Shown here: one piece after another, positions 26,901 to 35,657 of the stretch
Layout of the letters: each line of letters starts with the position of its first letter
How positions within the stretch are numbered: position 1 is the first letter of the stretch
Assembly (NCBI RefSeq): GCF_002847285.1
Contig: NZ_CP025407.1
Coordinates: 2,730,501-2,794,500 of the forward strand
From: Streptomyces sp. CMB-StM0423
Lineage (GTDB): Bacteria; Actinomycetota; Actinomycetes; Streptomycetales; Streptomycetaceae
DNA length: 64,000 bases
Reading direction: 5' to 3'
The notes under the pieces: model-generated
Seen by the model: the letters and a program-made list of their open reading frames with translations, nothing else
Databases searched by the model: none
Told to the model about the DNA's origin: nothing
Position numbers and translations under genes: made by a program

Positions 26901-29411
26901 TCAGTACGCCGACAGCAGCGCGTCCTCGTCCAGTTCCGCCTGCTTGCCCGTGCCCGGCAGGGCCAGTTCGAACCAGACCGTCTTCCCGCGGTGCGTGCGT
27001 CTGCTGCCCCAGTTCTCGCTGAGCATGCTGACCAACTGCAGCCCCCGGCCGCCCTCGTCGGTGTCCCCGGCGCGGCGGCGGCGCGGCTGGACCAGGTTGC
27101 TGTCCCAGACCTCGCACACCAGGGTGCGGTCCAGCAGCAGCCGGAGCCGGATCTCCGGCTCGCCGCCGCCGCTGCGGCCGCCCTCGCCGTGCCGGAGCGC
27201 GTTCGTCACCAGCTCGCTGACGAGCAGCTCGGTGGTGTCGGTCAGCGGCTCCAGGCCCCAGGCGGCGAGCTGCGTACGGGCGTGTTCGCGGGCGAGCGCG
27301 ACCGAGCGCGGCTCTGCGGGCAGCAGCCAGTCGCCGACGGTGTCGGCGGGCAGTCCGCGGATACGAGCCATCAACAGGGCGATGTCGTCCTCTCCGTGCC
27401 GGGTGTAGAGGGTGTCGAGTACGTGGTCGCAGACGTCCTCCAGCGGCTGTGCGGGGTCGGAGAGCGCCTTGCGGAACTCCTCCAGGCCCTCGTCCAGGCC
27501 GTGGTCGCGGGACTCCACGAGGCCGTCGGTGTAGAGCGCGAGGAGGGCGCCGTCTGGCAGCTCGACCTCGACCTCCTCGAACGGCTCGCCGCCGACGCCG
27601 AGCGGCATCCCGGCGGGCACCTCCAGCAGCAGCGGCGGCTCGCCCGGTTCGACGACGGCGGGTGGCAGGTGACCGGCGTTGGCGAAGGTGCAGCGCCGGG
27701 TGACCGCGTCGTAGACGACGTACGAGCAGGTGGCCAGGTAGACCTCGTCGGAGACGCCGCCGAGGCCGCCGGCGATCTCGTCCAGGGCGGCGAGCACCTC
27801 GGCCGGCTCCAGGTCGAGCATGGCGAGGGTGCGTACGGCGCTGCGCAGTTCGCCCATGGCGACGGCGGCGCGCAGGCCGCGGCCCATGACGTCGCCGACG
27901 ACGAGCGCGGTGCGGTGTCCCGGCAGCTCGATGACGTCGAACCAGTCGCCGCCGACCTCGGTGGCGGTGTTGCCGGGCAGGTAGCGGCAGGCGATGTCGA
28001 GGCCCGCCGCCTCGGGGTCGCCGGGCGGGAGCAGGCTGCGCTGGAGGATGAGGGCGCGGGAGTGCTCGCGGCGGTAGAGGCGGGCGTTGTCGATGCACAC
28101 GGCGGCGCGGGAGGCGAGCTGGGCGGCGAGGGCGGCGTCGCGTTCGCCGAAGTCCTCGCTGCCGCGGGCCCGGGAGAACTGCACCAGCCCGACGACGGTG
28201 TCCCCCGCGACCAGCGGCACGGCGAGCGTCGTCTGCACCAGACCGCTGTCGCCGCCCGGCACCCGGCGCACCTGGGCGGTGCGCAGCGCGGCGGCGTGCG
28301 GGGAGTGGAAGTCGAAGCGGTGGGTGGAGCCGACGGCGGTGACGGGGGCGTCGGAGACGGCGCTGGCGAAGGCGACGCGGCGCAGCTCCGCGCTGCCGTC
28401 GGCAAGCCCTGGGCGGCCCTCGTCGCCGTCGAGGAGGCTCTGGTAGACGTCGACGCACGCCATGTCGCAGAACTGCGGCACGGTGACGCCGAGCAGTTCG
28501 CGCGCGGTGGTCTCCAGGTCGAGCGAGTTGCCGATACGGGCGCCGGCCTCGTTGAGCAGCGCGAGGTTGCGGCGGGTGCTGGCGGCCTCGCTCTCGGCCC
28601 GGCGGCGGCGGGTGACGTCGGAGACGATGGCGGCGACGCCCATGGGCCGGCCCGTACGGCTGTGAACGCGGTACAGCGATATGGACCACCGGAGGCTGCC
28701 CGGCTGCCCCTCGCGCTGTGCCGGTACGGAGCCGGTCTGCGGCTCCTCGGGGGTGGGCCCGAGGATCTGCATGTCGGTGACGGGCTCGCCGGTGTCGAGG
28801 ACCTGCTTGAGCGCGGCGGTGACGCGCTCGGCCTCGGGGCGGGGGAGGTAGTCGCGGGGCGCGCGGCCCGCGTGGGAGGCGACGGTGCCGCCGAAGGCGG
28901 CGGCGACCCGCTCGTTGACGCGGACGAGCCGCAGGTCGGTGCCGAACAGCAGGAACCCCATCGGGGCCTGGCCGAAAACGGCCTGGGAGGCGGCGAGGTC
29001 GGTCTCGATACGGCGCAGCGCGTACGCGTCGACGGTGAGGCACACCGCACCGCGGGTGCCGCCGACGCCGGTGGTGGGCATGACGTACAGCTCGGCGATG
29101 CCGTCGACGGCGGGGTGCCCGGCGTCGGTGCCGTCGGGCCCGGCCGGTCTGCGGTAGGGCAGCAGACCGGTCCACTCGCGGCCGTCGAGGATCTCGGCGA
29201 CCTTCTCCCCCACGTCCGCCCGCAGCTCCTCCGGAACCAGCGCCTCGACGGCGTCGCGGCCCAGCACCTCGGCGGCGGAGATGCCGAGGAGCTCCTCGGC
29301 ACGGGCACTCCACTGCTCGATGTGCCCCTCCGCGTCAAGGGCGAAGGAGGCCACCTTGATGTGGTCGTAGATGGAGCCCGGCGGACTGCTCTGCCAGAAC
29401 GGTGCTCCCAC
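26901..29411 (-). CDS. Multi-domain PP2C phosphatase regulator (PAS-PAS-GAF-SpoIIE-HATPase)
   Basis: An 836-residue cytoplasmic regulator. Order: PAS near 15-110 (ASFALDAEGHIEQWSARAEELLG), a second PAS near 135-245 (MGFLLFGTDLRLVRVNERVAAAFG), GAF near 280-430 (LALLNEAGARIGNSLDLETTARELLG), SpoIIE-type PP2C near 450-680 (ATEVGGDWFDVIEL, VVGDVMGRG, LYTDGLVESRD) and an RsbW-like HATPase_c at the C-terminus (ELLVSELVTNALRHG, GGRGLQLVSML). Such fusions dephosphorylate anti-anti-sigma factors and can also phosphorylate them. GTG 29411 is preferred because AAGGGGG precedes it; the frame is open to 29450. A second HATPase gene lies directly upstream. Confidence 0.85.
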   Translation of the reverse strand: MGAPFWQSSPPGSIYDHIKVASFALDAEGHIEQWSARAEELLGISAAEVLGRDAVEALVPEELRADVGEKVAEILDGREWTGLLPYRRPAGPDGTDAGHPAVDGIAELYVMPTTGVGGTRGAVCLTVDAYALRRIETDLAASQAVFGQAPMGFLLFGTDLRLVRVNERVAAAFGGTVASHAGRAPRDYLPRPEAERVTAALKQVLDTGEPVTDMQILGPTPEEPQTGSVPAQREGQPGSLRWSISLYRVHSRTGRPMGVAAIVSDVTRRRRAESEAASTRRNLALLNEAGARIGNSLDLETTARELLGVTVPQFCDMACVDVYQSLLDGDEGRPGLADGSAELRRVAFASAVSDAPVTAVGSTHRFDFHSPHAAALRTAQVRRVPGGDSGLVQTTLAVPLVAGDTVVGLVQFSRARGSEDFGERDAALAAQLASRAAVCIDNARLYRREHSRALILQRSLLPPGDPEAAGLDIACRYLPGNTATEVGGDWFDVIELPGHRTALVVGDVMGRGLRAAVAMGELRSAVRTLAMLDLEPAEVLAALDEIAGGLGGVSDEVYLATCSYVVYDAVTRRCTFANAGHLPPAVVEPGEPPLLLEVPAGMPLGVGGEPFEEVEVELPDGALLALYTDGLVESRDHGLDEGLEEFRKALSDPAQPLEDVCDHVLDTLYTRHGEDDIALLMARIRGLPADTVGDWLLPAEPRSVALAREHARTQLAAWGLEPLTDTTELLVSELVTNALRHGEGGRSGGGEPEIRLRLLLDRTLVCEVWDSNLVQPRRRRAGDTDEGGRGLQLVSMLSENWGSRRTHRGKTVWFELALPGTGKQAELDEDALLSAY

Positions 29412-29628
29412 GCGACCGCCCCCTTTGCTGATCCTGCTCCGGGTACGCACCGCAGAGTATGCGGGAAGATCCGTATCCGGAACATGGTCGTCGGGTCACG
29501 GGTTCGGAACGCCCCACCGCTTCCGGTCCCCGTAACCGCCACGTCTGCGAAGTGGTGCCCGACCGGCACCCGGCGCTACGCCCCCGTGCGCCCCCTTCCG
29601 TACGCCGAAGAAGCCTCCCTCGTACGTT

Positions 29629-30207
29629 CTAACCAGCGGACCCCAGCTCGAACCACACCGTCTTGCCCATTCCGCCGCAGCGGGTTCCCCAGCGCACCGC
29701 GACACTGGCGACGAGCAGCAGGCCGCGGCCGCCTTCCTCGTCCGGCGCGGCGGTACGGAGCAGCGGCGGGACCGGCAGCGTGTCGGACACCTCGACGCGG
29801 ACGCCGCCGCCGGCGTCGGGTCCGCCGACCGGGCGCAGGCGCAGGCCGACGGGTCCTGAGGCGTAGCGCAGGGAGTTGGTGACCAGCTCGCTGACGAGCA
29901 GCACGGCGAGGTCGGTCACGGGGTCGAGGTGCCAGGTGCGCAGGGTGTCGCGGACGACGGCGCGGGCGGTGCGCACGCAGCCGGGATCCGCGGGGAAGCT
30001 CCACTCGGCGGGGCCGGGCGAGCCGGCGAGACCGGCGGGTCCTGCGGGGTCCGATGGGCCGGCAGATCCGGTGAGGCCGGAGCCGGGTGGCGGCCCCGCG
30101 GTTCCGGTGGGATCCCGGAAGCCGGTCAGTGCGCCGGGATCGGGGAGCGGGGAGAACGGTGTCACGGCGGCGTGGCGGAAGAACGGGGGGTTGCTCACGC
30201 CTACCAC
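29629..30207 (-). CDS. RsbW-like ATP-binding protein (anti-sigma kinase family)
   Basis: A 192-residue protein. The first 75 residues are a Pro/Gly-rich low-complexity head with GPSDPAGPAGLAGSPGPA repeats; the rest is a HATPase_c domain with the N-box VSELVTNSLRYA and G-box EEGGRGLLLVASV. In this family these kinases inhibit a sigma factor or phosphorylate an antagonist; no sigma factor or antagonist gene is adjacent. Start uncertain: GTG 30207 or GTG 30198, neither with a strong ribosome site. It lies upstream of the PP2C regulator in the same direction (217-bp gap), a plausible kinase/phosphatase pair. Confidence 0.75.
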   Translation of the reverse strand: MVGVSNPPFFRHAAVTPFSPLPDPGALTGFRDPTGTAGPPPGSGLTGSAGPSDPAGPAGLAGSPGPAEWSFPADPGCVRTARAVVRDTLRTWHLDPVTDLAVLLVSELVTNSLRYASGPVGLRLRPVGGPDAGGGVRVEVSDTLPVPPLLRTAAPDEEGGRGLLLVASVAVRWGTRCGGMGKTVWFELGSAG

Positions 30208-30303
30208 ATCCCAGCGGAGTTCTGTCGGATTTGCCCGACTTGAGGGGAGTGGTAGTTACATACCCGCTTTGGGCGAAAATATCACCTGCATGCGTACGTG
30301 AAG

Positions 30304-30498
30304 CTACACGGGGTTGGCGTCGCTCGGGCCGGCGCGCTCCACCCGGTATATCTGCCGTTCGTCGGCGGGGCTGAAACGGGAGACCACGCGCTCGGCCTCG
30401 TCACGCGTGGCATAGCGGCCGACGCGGTAATGGTTGCCGTTGTCGTCCTCGCGGACGATGACCCACGGGCGTGCGGCGCCGCTGTCACCCGCACCCAT
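30304..30498 (-). CDS. Small SPOR-like protein
   Basis: A 64-residue protein, MGAGDSGAARPWVIVREDDNG..., with the sequence HYRVGRYATRDEAERVVSRF followed by a short strand, which resembles half of a SPOR-type repeat as found in peptidoglycan-binding proteins. It has no signal peptide, so a cytoplasmic location is likely. ATG 30498 is preceded by GGGGTGG. Domain assignment is from sequence pattern only. Confidence 0.65.
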   Translation of the reverse strand: MGAGDSGAARPWVIVREDDNGNHYRVGRYATRDEAERVVSRFSPADERQIYRVERAGPSDANPV

Positions 30499-30693
30499 AA
30501 TGCCCACCCCAGGAATGAATGTGTGCCCAGGACGCACGCGGGACGATCACGGTCCCCGGCGCCTGCTTGCCTTTCGAATATGCCAGAGCTTACGCCCGGC
30601 ATTCACTCCCCGCATACGGCTTTACACGAGAAGTACCATTCTCGGCCGAAAGTTCGAATCGGCGGAGACGGGAGACAAGGCCCGGGGCTCGGG

Positions 30694-31446
30694 TTACTTG
30701 ACGGGCAGGTGGTAACTGACCCGGTAACGATCGGCCGGAACGATGACGTCCGCGGTCTCGACGGCCCGCCCGGAGGCATAGAACGTCCGCTGGATGCACA
30801 GCACCGGCCGCCCCGGCAGGGCGCCCAGCGCGTGCGCCTCGTCGGCCAGCCCGGGGCGGGTGCCGACCTCCTCCACGACGTTGTCCACGACGACGTCGAT
30901 CGCCGCCATCCGCTCCACCACGCCGCGGCCGGCGAGCGGGCCCTCCTCGGGCAGCATCACGGGGGTGCGGCCGGTGAGCGCCAGCGGCTCCCAGGACGTG
31001 GACAGCAGTACGGGCTCGCCGGCCGAGCGGAAGACGTAGCGCGTACGCATCACCGGGTCGCCGGCTCCCAGGTGCAGCCGGGCGGCGACCGCCCCGCCGG
31101 CGGGCTCCTGTGCGCTGCGCGACTCCCAGGAGCCGGTGACCGACTCGTCGGCCTGCTCCTGGCGGAAGGGGGTGAGGTCGGCGAGGCCGCGGTAGCCGGT
31201 ACGGACCAGCCGGTGCGGCTCGGGCCGCGAGCGCACGTACGTGCCGGACCCGGACCGGCCCTCGACCAGACCCTCGGCCATCAGCACCTTGCGCGCCTCC
31301 AGCGCGACGGTGTCGGAGACCCCGTACAACTGGCGGATGCGCGCCTGTGAGGGCAGCCGGGCGTGCGGCGGCAGTTCGCCGCTGACGATCTTCCGGCGGA
31401 GATCCGCGGCGACCCGCAGATAGGCGGGCTGCTCCCCTAGAGGCAC
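30694..31446 (-). CDS. GntR/HutC-family transcription regulator with UTRA domain
   Basis: A 250-residue regulator. The N-terminal winged helix runs over residues 5-70 (YLRVAADLRRKIVSGELPPHARLPSQARIRQLYGVS), and the C-terminal UTRA effector domain over about 90-245 (MRTRYVFRSAGEPVLLSTSWEP, then RPVLCIQRTFYASGRAVETADVIVPADRYRVSYHLPV). UTRA domains bind small metabolites such as amino sugars or histidine. GTG 31446 is chosen because the domain begins at once; the open frame runs back to 31563 over Gly/Arg-rich sequence. No obvious target operon is adjacent. Confidence 0.82.
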   Translation of the reverse strand: MPLGEQPAYLRVAADLRRKIVSGELPPHARLPSQARIRQLYGVSDTVALEARKVLMAEGLVEGRSGSGTYVRSRPEPHRLVRTGYRGLADLTPFRQEQADESVTGSWESRSAQEPAGGAVAARLHLGAGDPVMRTRYVFRSAGEPVLLSTSWEPLALTGRTPVMLPEEGPLAGRGVVERMAAIDVVVDNVVEEVGTRPGLADEAHALGALPGRPVLCIQRTFYASGRAVETADVIVPADRYRVSYHLPVK

Positions 31447-31715
31447 CGTTTCTTCACACCCCCGTCGCCACCGTCGCCGTCCGGGCCCCGGGCCATCCCC
31501 GGCCTGCGCCGTTCCGGCCTGAACACGCGCGAAAGCTTGGCAACCTGCGCCCGGGGCCCGCAACCCCGGGGGAGAGCTTTACGGAGTGCGTTCGCCGGCG
31601 GGTGTGCGCGGGGTGCCCGGGGCGTACGCCCGCACGCTCGCGGCGCGCCTCACGGGCCCGCCCGCGGCGCCCGCGGCCCGCTCGCACCCCGCCCGCAGCG
31701 CCCCTCGGGCACCCC

Positions 31716-33050
31716 TCACAGGCCGAGGATCACGCGGGCGAGGAGGAAGTAGATCACCAGCCCCGTGGCGTCGACCAGCGTGGTCACCAGCGGGGCCGAG
31801 ATCACCGCCGGGTCGATCCCCAACTGCTTGGCCAGCAGCGGCATCACGGAGCCGACCGACGCCGCCCACGCGCAGATCAGGATCAGGGACAGCGACACGG
31901 TCAGCGCGATCCGGCCGTCCGTCATGATCGTCGCCAGCACCATGCCCACGATGCCGAGCCCCACGCCCAGCAGGAACCCCACCCGGCACTCCCGCCACGC
32001 CACCCGGGCCACGTCGCCGGGGCGCAGCTCGCCGACCGCGATGGCGCGCACCGCGCCGGTCGCGGCCTGGGCGCCGACGTTGCCGCCGGTGCCGACGAGC
32101 AGCGGGATGAAGACGGCCAGCGCGGTCACCGCCTCCAGTTCCCCTTCGAACGCCTGGAGTACGCCGGCAGTGAGGGTGGCGGCGAGGATCAGCAGGAACA
32201 GCCAGATGATGCGCGCGCGGGCGAGCCGGAAGACCCCGACCGACAGGTAGTGTCCCTCGATGGGTTCCGCGCCGGCCTGCCGGGCCACGTCCTCGGTGTC
32301 CGCCTCCTCGATCAGCTCGATGGCGTCGTCGACTGTGAGGATGCCGACGACCCGGTCCTCGCTGTCCACGACGGGCAGGCCGAGGAGGTTCGCCTCCTGC
32401 ATGAGGCGGGCGGCAGTCTCGGCGTTGTCGGTGGCGTAGACCCGCGGGAACTCGGTGTCCACCAGCTCGATGAGCGGCCGCCCCGGCGGGGCCAGCACCA
32501 CCTCCCGCAGGGAGACGACGCCCACCAGGTGCCTGCGGTCGTCGACGACGGGCAGCGTGTAGACGGTCTCGGCGTCCGGGCCCTGCGCGCGCACCCGTTC
32601 CAGCGCCTCGGCGACGGTGGACTGCTCCTTCAGCCGCACCAGCTCCGGCGACATGTACCGGCCGACGGCGTCCTGTTCGTAGCCGAGCAGCGGGGCGGTC
32701 AGGGCGCGTTCGCGGGGGCTGAGTCCCGCCAGCACGCGCTGGGTGAAGTTGGCGGGCGCCTCGCCGAGGAGGCGGGCGCGGTCGTCGGGGTCCATCTCCT
32801 CGACAACGTGCCGGAAGGTCCGGTCGCGCAGCCCTTCGAGGATCTTCTGCTGGTCGCCGGCGCCCAGTTCCTCGAAGACCTCGACGGCGCGGTCCTTCTC
32901 CAGCAGCCGGAAGCAGAAGACGGCGGTGACCTCGTCGGCGCGGGCGAGTTCGTCGGCGACGACGTGCGGGGGGTGGTCGGCGAGCCATTCCTGGAGCCCG
33001 GCGACGTCGTTGCCGTCGAGGAGGGTGCCGAGGTCGGTGTCCGCGGTCAT
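31716..33050 (-). CDS. mgtE: Magnesium transporter MgtE
   Basis: A 444-residue transporter. The cytoplasmic N domain covers residues 1-120 (helical, rich in DRAVEVFEELGAGDQQKIL-like repeats). Two CBS domains lie near 125-255 (TLPVVDDRRHLVGVVSLREVV and GLPVVDSEDRVVGILTVDDAIELI) and sense Mg2+. The membrane part near 275-444 has five segments with the family hallmark PLLVGTGGNVGAQAATG. ATG 33050 follows GGAGGGAG. The protein ends DATGLVIYFLLARVILGL, as in the family. It is transcribed alone. Confidence 0.92.
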   Translation of the reverse strand: MTADTDLGTLLDGNDVAGLQEWLADHPPHVVADELARADEVTAVFCFRLLEKDRAVEVFEELGAGDQQKILEGLRDRTFRHVVEEMDPDDRARLLGEAPANFTQRVLAGLSPRERALTAPLLGYEQDAVGRYMSPELVRLKEQSTVAEALERVRAQGPDAETVYTLPVVDDRRHLVGVVSLREVVLAPPGRPLIELVDTEFPRVYATDNAETAARLMQEANLLGLPVVDSEDRVVGILTVDDAIELIEEADTEDVARQAGAEPIEGHYLSVGVFRLARARIIWLFLLILAATLTAGVLQAFEGELEAVTALAVFIPLLVGTGGNVGAQAATGAVRAIAVGELRPGDVARVAWRECRVGFLLGVGLGIVGMVLATIMTDGRIALTVSLSLILICAWAASVGSVMPLLAKQLGIDPAVISAPLVTTLVDATGLVIYFLLARVILGL

Positions 33051-33156
33051 GCCCGTACTCCCTCCGCTCGGGCCGCTGTCCGGCTTCACCCTAGAACGTG
33101 GCGATTATCGCGCTGAGCAGCGGCGTGCGGCCGGGTGCGCCGTACCGTACGAACCC

Positions 33157-33186
33157 TTGACCCCTATTGGTCTAGGCCAATAGCGT
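33157..33186 (+). promoter_or_regulatory. Probable chitinase promoter
   Basis: TTGACC at 33157-33162 and TAGCGT at 33181-33186 are separated by 18 bp, 46 bp upstream of the chitinase ATG. The DasR-type operator sits exactly between and over the two boxes, the layout expected of a repressed promoter. Confidence 0.6.
33166..33181. promoter_or_regulatory. DasR-type operator (dre)
   Basis: ATTGGTCTAGGCCAAT matches the DasR responsive element known from Streptomyces chitinase and N-acetylglucosamine genes (TGGTCTAGACCA core) with one changed base. It is a near-perfect dyad, extended by T and A on the outer sides. The GntR regulator DasR is expected to release it when glucosamine-6-phosphate accumulates. 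Derepression would let chitinase be made when chitin is being used. Confidence 0.75.
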
Positions 33187-33231
33187 TCGGCGCACCCGAG
33201 AGAAGCGCGATCTCCCGAGAAGAGGGTTTCC

Positions 33232-34620
33232 ATGCACCGAAGACTCGTGCGCCGCCTGGCCGTGGCCGGCTGTGCGCTGTCCCTCCTGGTCACCCCCGGC
33301 CTCACCACGGCCGGCGCCACCGCCGCGACCCCCGAAGAGGCCCCGCGCCAAGCCCCCGCCGCCGCAGGGCAGCACGGCGACGACGACCAGGGCGGCCGCG
33401 GCGGCCGGGACGAGGCCCGGCGCGTCGGCTACTTCACCCAGTGGGGTGCCAGGGACCGCGGCTTCCTCGTCAAGGACCTCGCCACCAGCGGCACCGCCGC
33501 GCGGCTGACCCACCTCAACTACGCCTTCGGCAACGTCAGCCCGGACGGCAAGTGCTTCGAGGACGACATCCCGGGCGAGGGCGACGCCTTCACCGACTAC
33601 CGGCGGACGATGACCGCCGCCGAGTCCGTCGACGGCCGCGCCGACTCGCCGCGGCAGCGGCTCGCGGGCAACTTCAACCAGATCCGGGAGCTGAAGGCCA
33701 CGTACCCGGACCTGAAGGTCATGATGTCGCTCGGCGGCTGGGCCTGGTCCACGTACTTCTCGGACGCGGTCCGCACGCCCGAGTCGCGCAGGGAGTTCGT
33801 GTCCTCCTGCATCGACCTGTTCATCAAGGGCAACCTGCCGCGGGTCGACGGGCGCGGCGGCCCCGGCAGCGCGGCGGGCGTCTTCGACGGCATCGACCTG
33901 GACTGGGAGTGGCCGAACTACCCCGGTGACGTCGACACCGTCTACCGCCCCGAGGACAAGGAGAACTTCACCGCGGTCGTCGCCGAGTTCCGCCGGCAGC
34001 TCGACCAGGTGGAGCGCTCGCGCGAGGGCCGCGGCCGGCACCTGCTGCTGACCGCGTTCCTGCCGGCGAACGCCAACGCCATGGACGCGGGCTACGAGAC
34101 CCGCAAGCTCTTCCCCAAGCTGGACTACGCCACCCTCCAGGGCTACGACCTGCACGGCGCCTGGGAGAAGAACACCAACCAGCAGTCCGCCATCCACTCC
34201 CCCGACGACAGCCTCCAGCAGGTCGTCGACGACTGGCTGCTGCGCGGTGCACCGCGGGACAAACTGGTCCTCGGCATCCCGTTCTACGGCCGCGGCTGGA
34301 AGGGCGTCGAAGGCGGCGGCACCGGCTTCAACCAGCCCGCCGCGGGCGCCGCGCCCGGCACCTGGGAGGCGGGCTTCGAGGACTACAAGGTGCTGAAGGA
34401 GTTCGCGGCTTCGGGCAAGTACGAGGTCTACCGCGACAAGAAGAGCGGCCACGCCTGGCTCTTCGACGGCAGCACGTTCTGGACGTACGACGACCCGAAG
34501 GTCATCGCCCAGAAGGCCGAGTACATCGACGACCGCAACCTGGGCGGCGCGATGGTCTGGTCGCTGGACGGCGACGACGACGGCGAGCTGTACCGGGTCC
34601 TGGACCGCGGTCTGGACTGA
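33232..34620 (+). CDS. Secreted GH18 chitinase
   Basis: A 462-residue exported enzyme that cuts chitin. Signal peptide 1-32, then an acidic Gly/Asp-rich linker (GDDDQGGRGGRDE), then a GH18 barrel beginning VGYFTQWG at about 65. The catalytic motif DGIDLDWEWP has the acid/base Glu at about 226. Other family features are SLGGWAWS near 164 and MSYD-position sequence LQGYDLHGAWE near 306; the last strand is GGAMVWSLDGD. No carbohydrate-binding module is present. The promoter shows a DasR-type operator. A 14-bp hairpin lies 11 bp after the stop. Confidence 0.92.
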   Translation: MHRRLVRRLAVAGCALSLLVTPGLTTAGATAATPEEAPRQAPAAAGQHGDDDQGGRGGRDEARRVGYFTQWGARDRGFLVKDLATSGTAARLTHLNYAFGNVSPDGKCFEDDIPGEGDAFTDYRRTMTAAESVDGRADSPRQRLAGNFNQIRELKATYPDLKVMMSLGGWAWSTYFSDAVRTPESRREFVSSCIDLFIKGNLPRVDGRGGPGSAAGVFDGIDLDWEWPNYPGDVDTVYRPEDKENFTAVVAEFRRQLDQVERSREGRGRHLLLTAFLPANANAMDAGYETRKLFPKLDYATLQGYDLHGAWEKNTNQQSAIHSPDDSLQQVVDDWLLRGAPRDKLVLGIPFYGRGWKGVEGGGTGFNQPAAGAAPGTWEAGFEDYKVLKEFAASGKYEVYRDKKSGHAWLFDGSTFWTYDDPKVIAQKAEYIDDRNLGGAMVWSLDGDDDGELYRVLDRGLD

Positions 34621-34631
34621 CCCGCCCCGAC

Positions 34632-34665
34632 GAGGCGGTGCCGGGTCCGGGCCCGGCACCGCCTC
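34632..34665 (+). terminator. Hairpin terminator after the chitinase gene
   Basis: GAGGCGGTGCCGGG at 34632-34645 pairs perfectly with 34652-34665 around a 6-nt loop, 11 bp after the stop. Confidence 0.75.
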
Positions 34666-34792
34666 TTCGCCGTCCCCTTCTCTCTGCCGTCTTCTCCGTA
34701 CCGTCGGCCTCTTCGCCGTGCGCCCGGCTCGTTCCGCCGCGGAACCCGCCGGGGGGCGGGGACGTGACACCGCGTCATGTGACCATGGCGGC

Positions 34793-35560
34793 ATGACAGA
34801 CAGCGCTCACCCGTCCCTCGCGCCCCTCCCCGACGACTGGCACCGGGCCCTCGCGATCGTCGCCCACCCCGACGACCTGGAGTACGGCACCGCCGCCGCG
34901 GTGTCGAAGTGGACCGACGCCGGCAAGCAGGTCGCGTACGTGCTCGCCAGCCGCGGCGAGGCCGGGATCGACGGGATGGAGCCCGGCGAGTGCGCCCGGG
35001 TGCGGGAGGAGGAGCAGCGGGCCAGCTCCGCGGTCGTGGGCGTGACCGCGCTGGAATTCCTCGACCACCGCGACGGCGTCATCGAGGAGGGCCTGCCGCT
35101 GCGCCGCGACCTCGCCGCCGCGATCCGCCGGCACCGCCCCGAGCTGATCCTCACGATCAACCACCACGACACCTGGGGAGCGGGCCCCGGCGCCCCCCGC
35201 AACACCCCCGACCACCGGGCCGTCGGCCGCGGTGTGCTGGACGCCGTCGGCGACGCCGGCAACCGCTGGATCTTCCCCGAGCTGCTGGAGCAGGGCCTCC
35301 TGCCGTGGGGCGGCGTCCGCTGGACCGCCGTCGCCGGCTCCCCCTACCCCACGCACGCCGAGGAGGTCACCGAGAACGCCAGGGACAGGGCCGTCGCGTC
35401 GCTGGCCGAGCACCACGCGTACATCGTCGGGCTGGGCGAGGAGAACCCCCGCGCATACGCCCGCAAGCTCATCGGGGAGATGCTCGCCGAGACCGGCAGG
35501 CTCCGCGGCACCGACCTCGCCGTGGGCTTCGAGCTGGTGCCGCACAGCTTCGACGATTGA
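34793..35560 (+). CDS. PIG-L/LmbE family deacetylase
   Basis: A 255-residue probable zinc N-deacetylase. The motif AHPDDLEYG lies near residue 24-32 and the second signature NTPDHRAVG near 142; both are standard ligand regions. The HDTWG segment is typical of LmbE enzymes. This is a second PIG-L protein in the window, shorter and more divergent than MshB, and not linked to mycothiol genes. The substrate is unknown. ATG 34793. A MerR-family gene follows, 98 bp downstream. Confidence 0.8.
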   Translation: MTDSAHPSLAPLPDDWHRALAIVAHPDDLEYGTAAAVSKWTDAGKQVAYVLASRGEAGIDGMEPGECARVREEEQRASSAVVGVTALEFLDHRDGVIEEGLPLRRDLAAAIRRHRPELILTINHHDTWGAGPGAPRNTPDHRAVGRGVLDAVGDAGNRWIFPELLEQGLLPWGGVRWTAVAGSPYPTHAEEVTENARDRAVASLAEHHAYIVGLGEENPRAYARKLIGEMLAETGRLRGTDLAVGFELVPHSFDD

Positions 35561-35587
35561 CCTTGACGTTACGTCAACTTCTACGGT
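35557..35587 (+). promoter_or_regulatory. MerR-type promoter with a 19-bp spacer and central dyad
   Basis: TTGACC at 35557-35562 and TACGGT at 35582-35587 are separated by 19 bp, longer than the usual 17. Between them lies the perfect dyad TTGACGT-T-ACGTCAA (35563-35577). This overlong spacer with a palindrome is the signature of MerR-family promoters, in which the bound regulator twists the DNA. It is 70 bp upstream of the MerR/TipA gene, so autoregulation is likely. Confidence 0.65.
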
Positions 35588-35657
35588 GAAAGCTCACCGA
35601 CCGGCAGGCCGGCCATCCGGCCGGCCGGGCACTGCGGACCGAGGAGCTTGCACCGCC

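Noticed and set aside
25813-29313. 1166-residue minus-strand open frame
   Set aside because: Shadow of the PP2C regulator and PspA genes in another frame; composition is almost only Arg, Ala, Gly and Pro.
26319-29882. 1187-residue plus-strand open frame
   Set aside because: Antisense shadow of the PP2C regulator without recognisable motifs.
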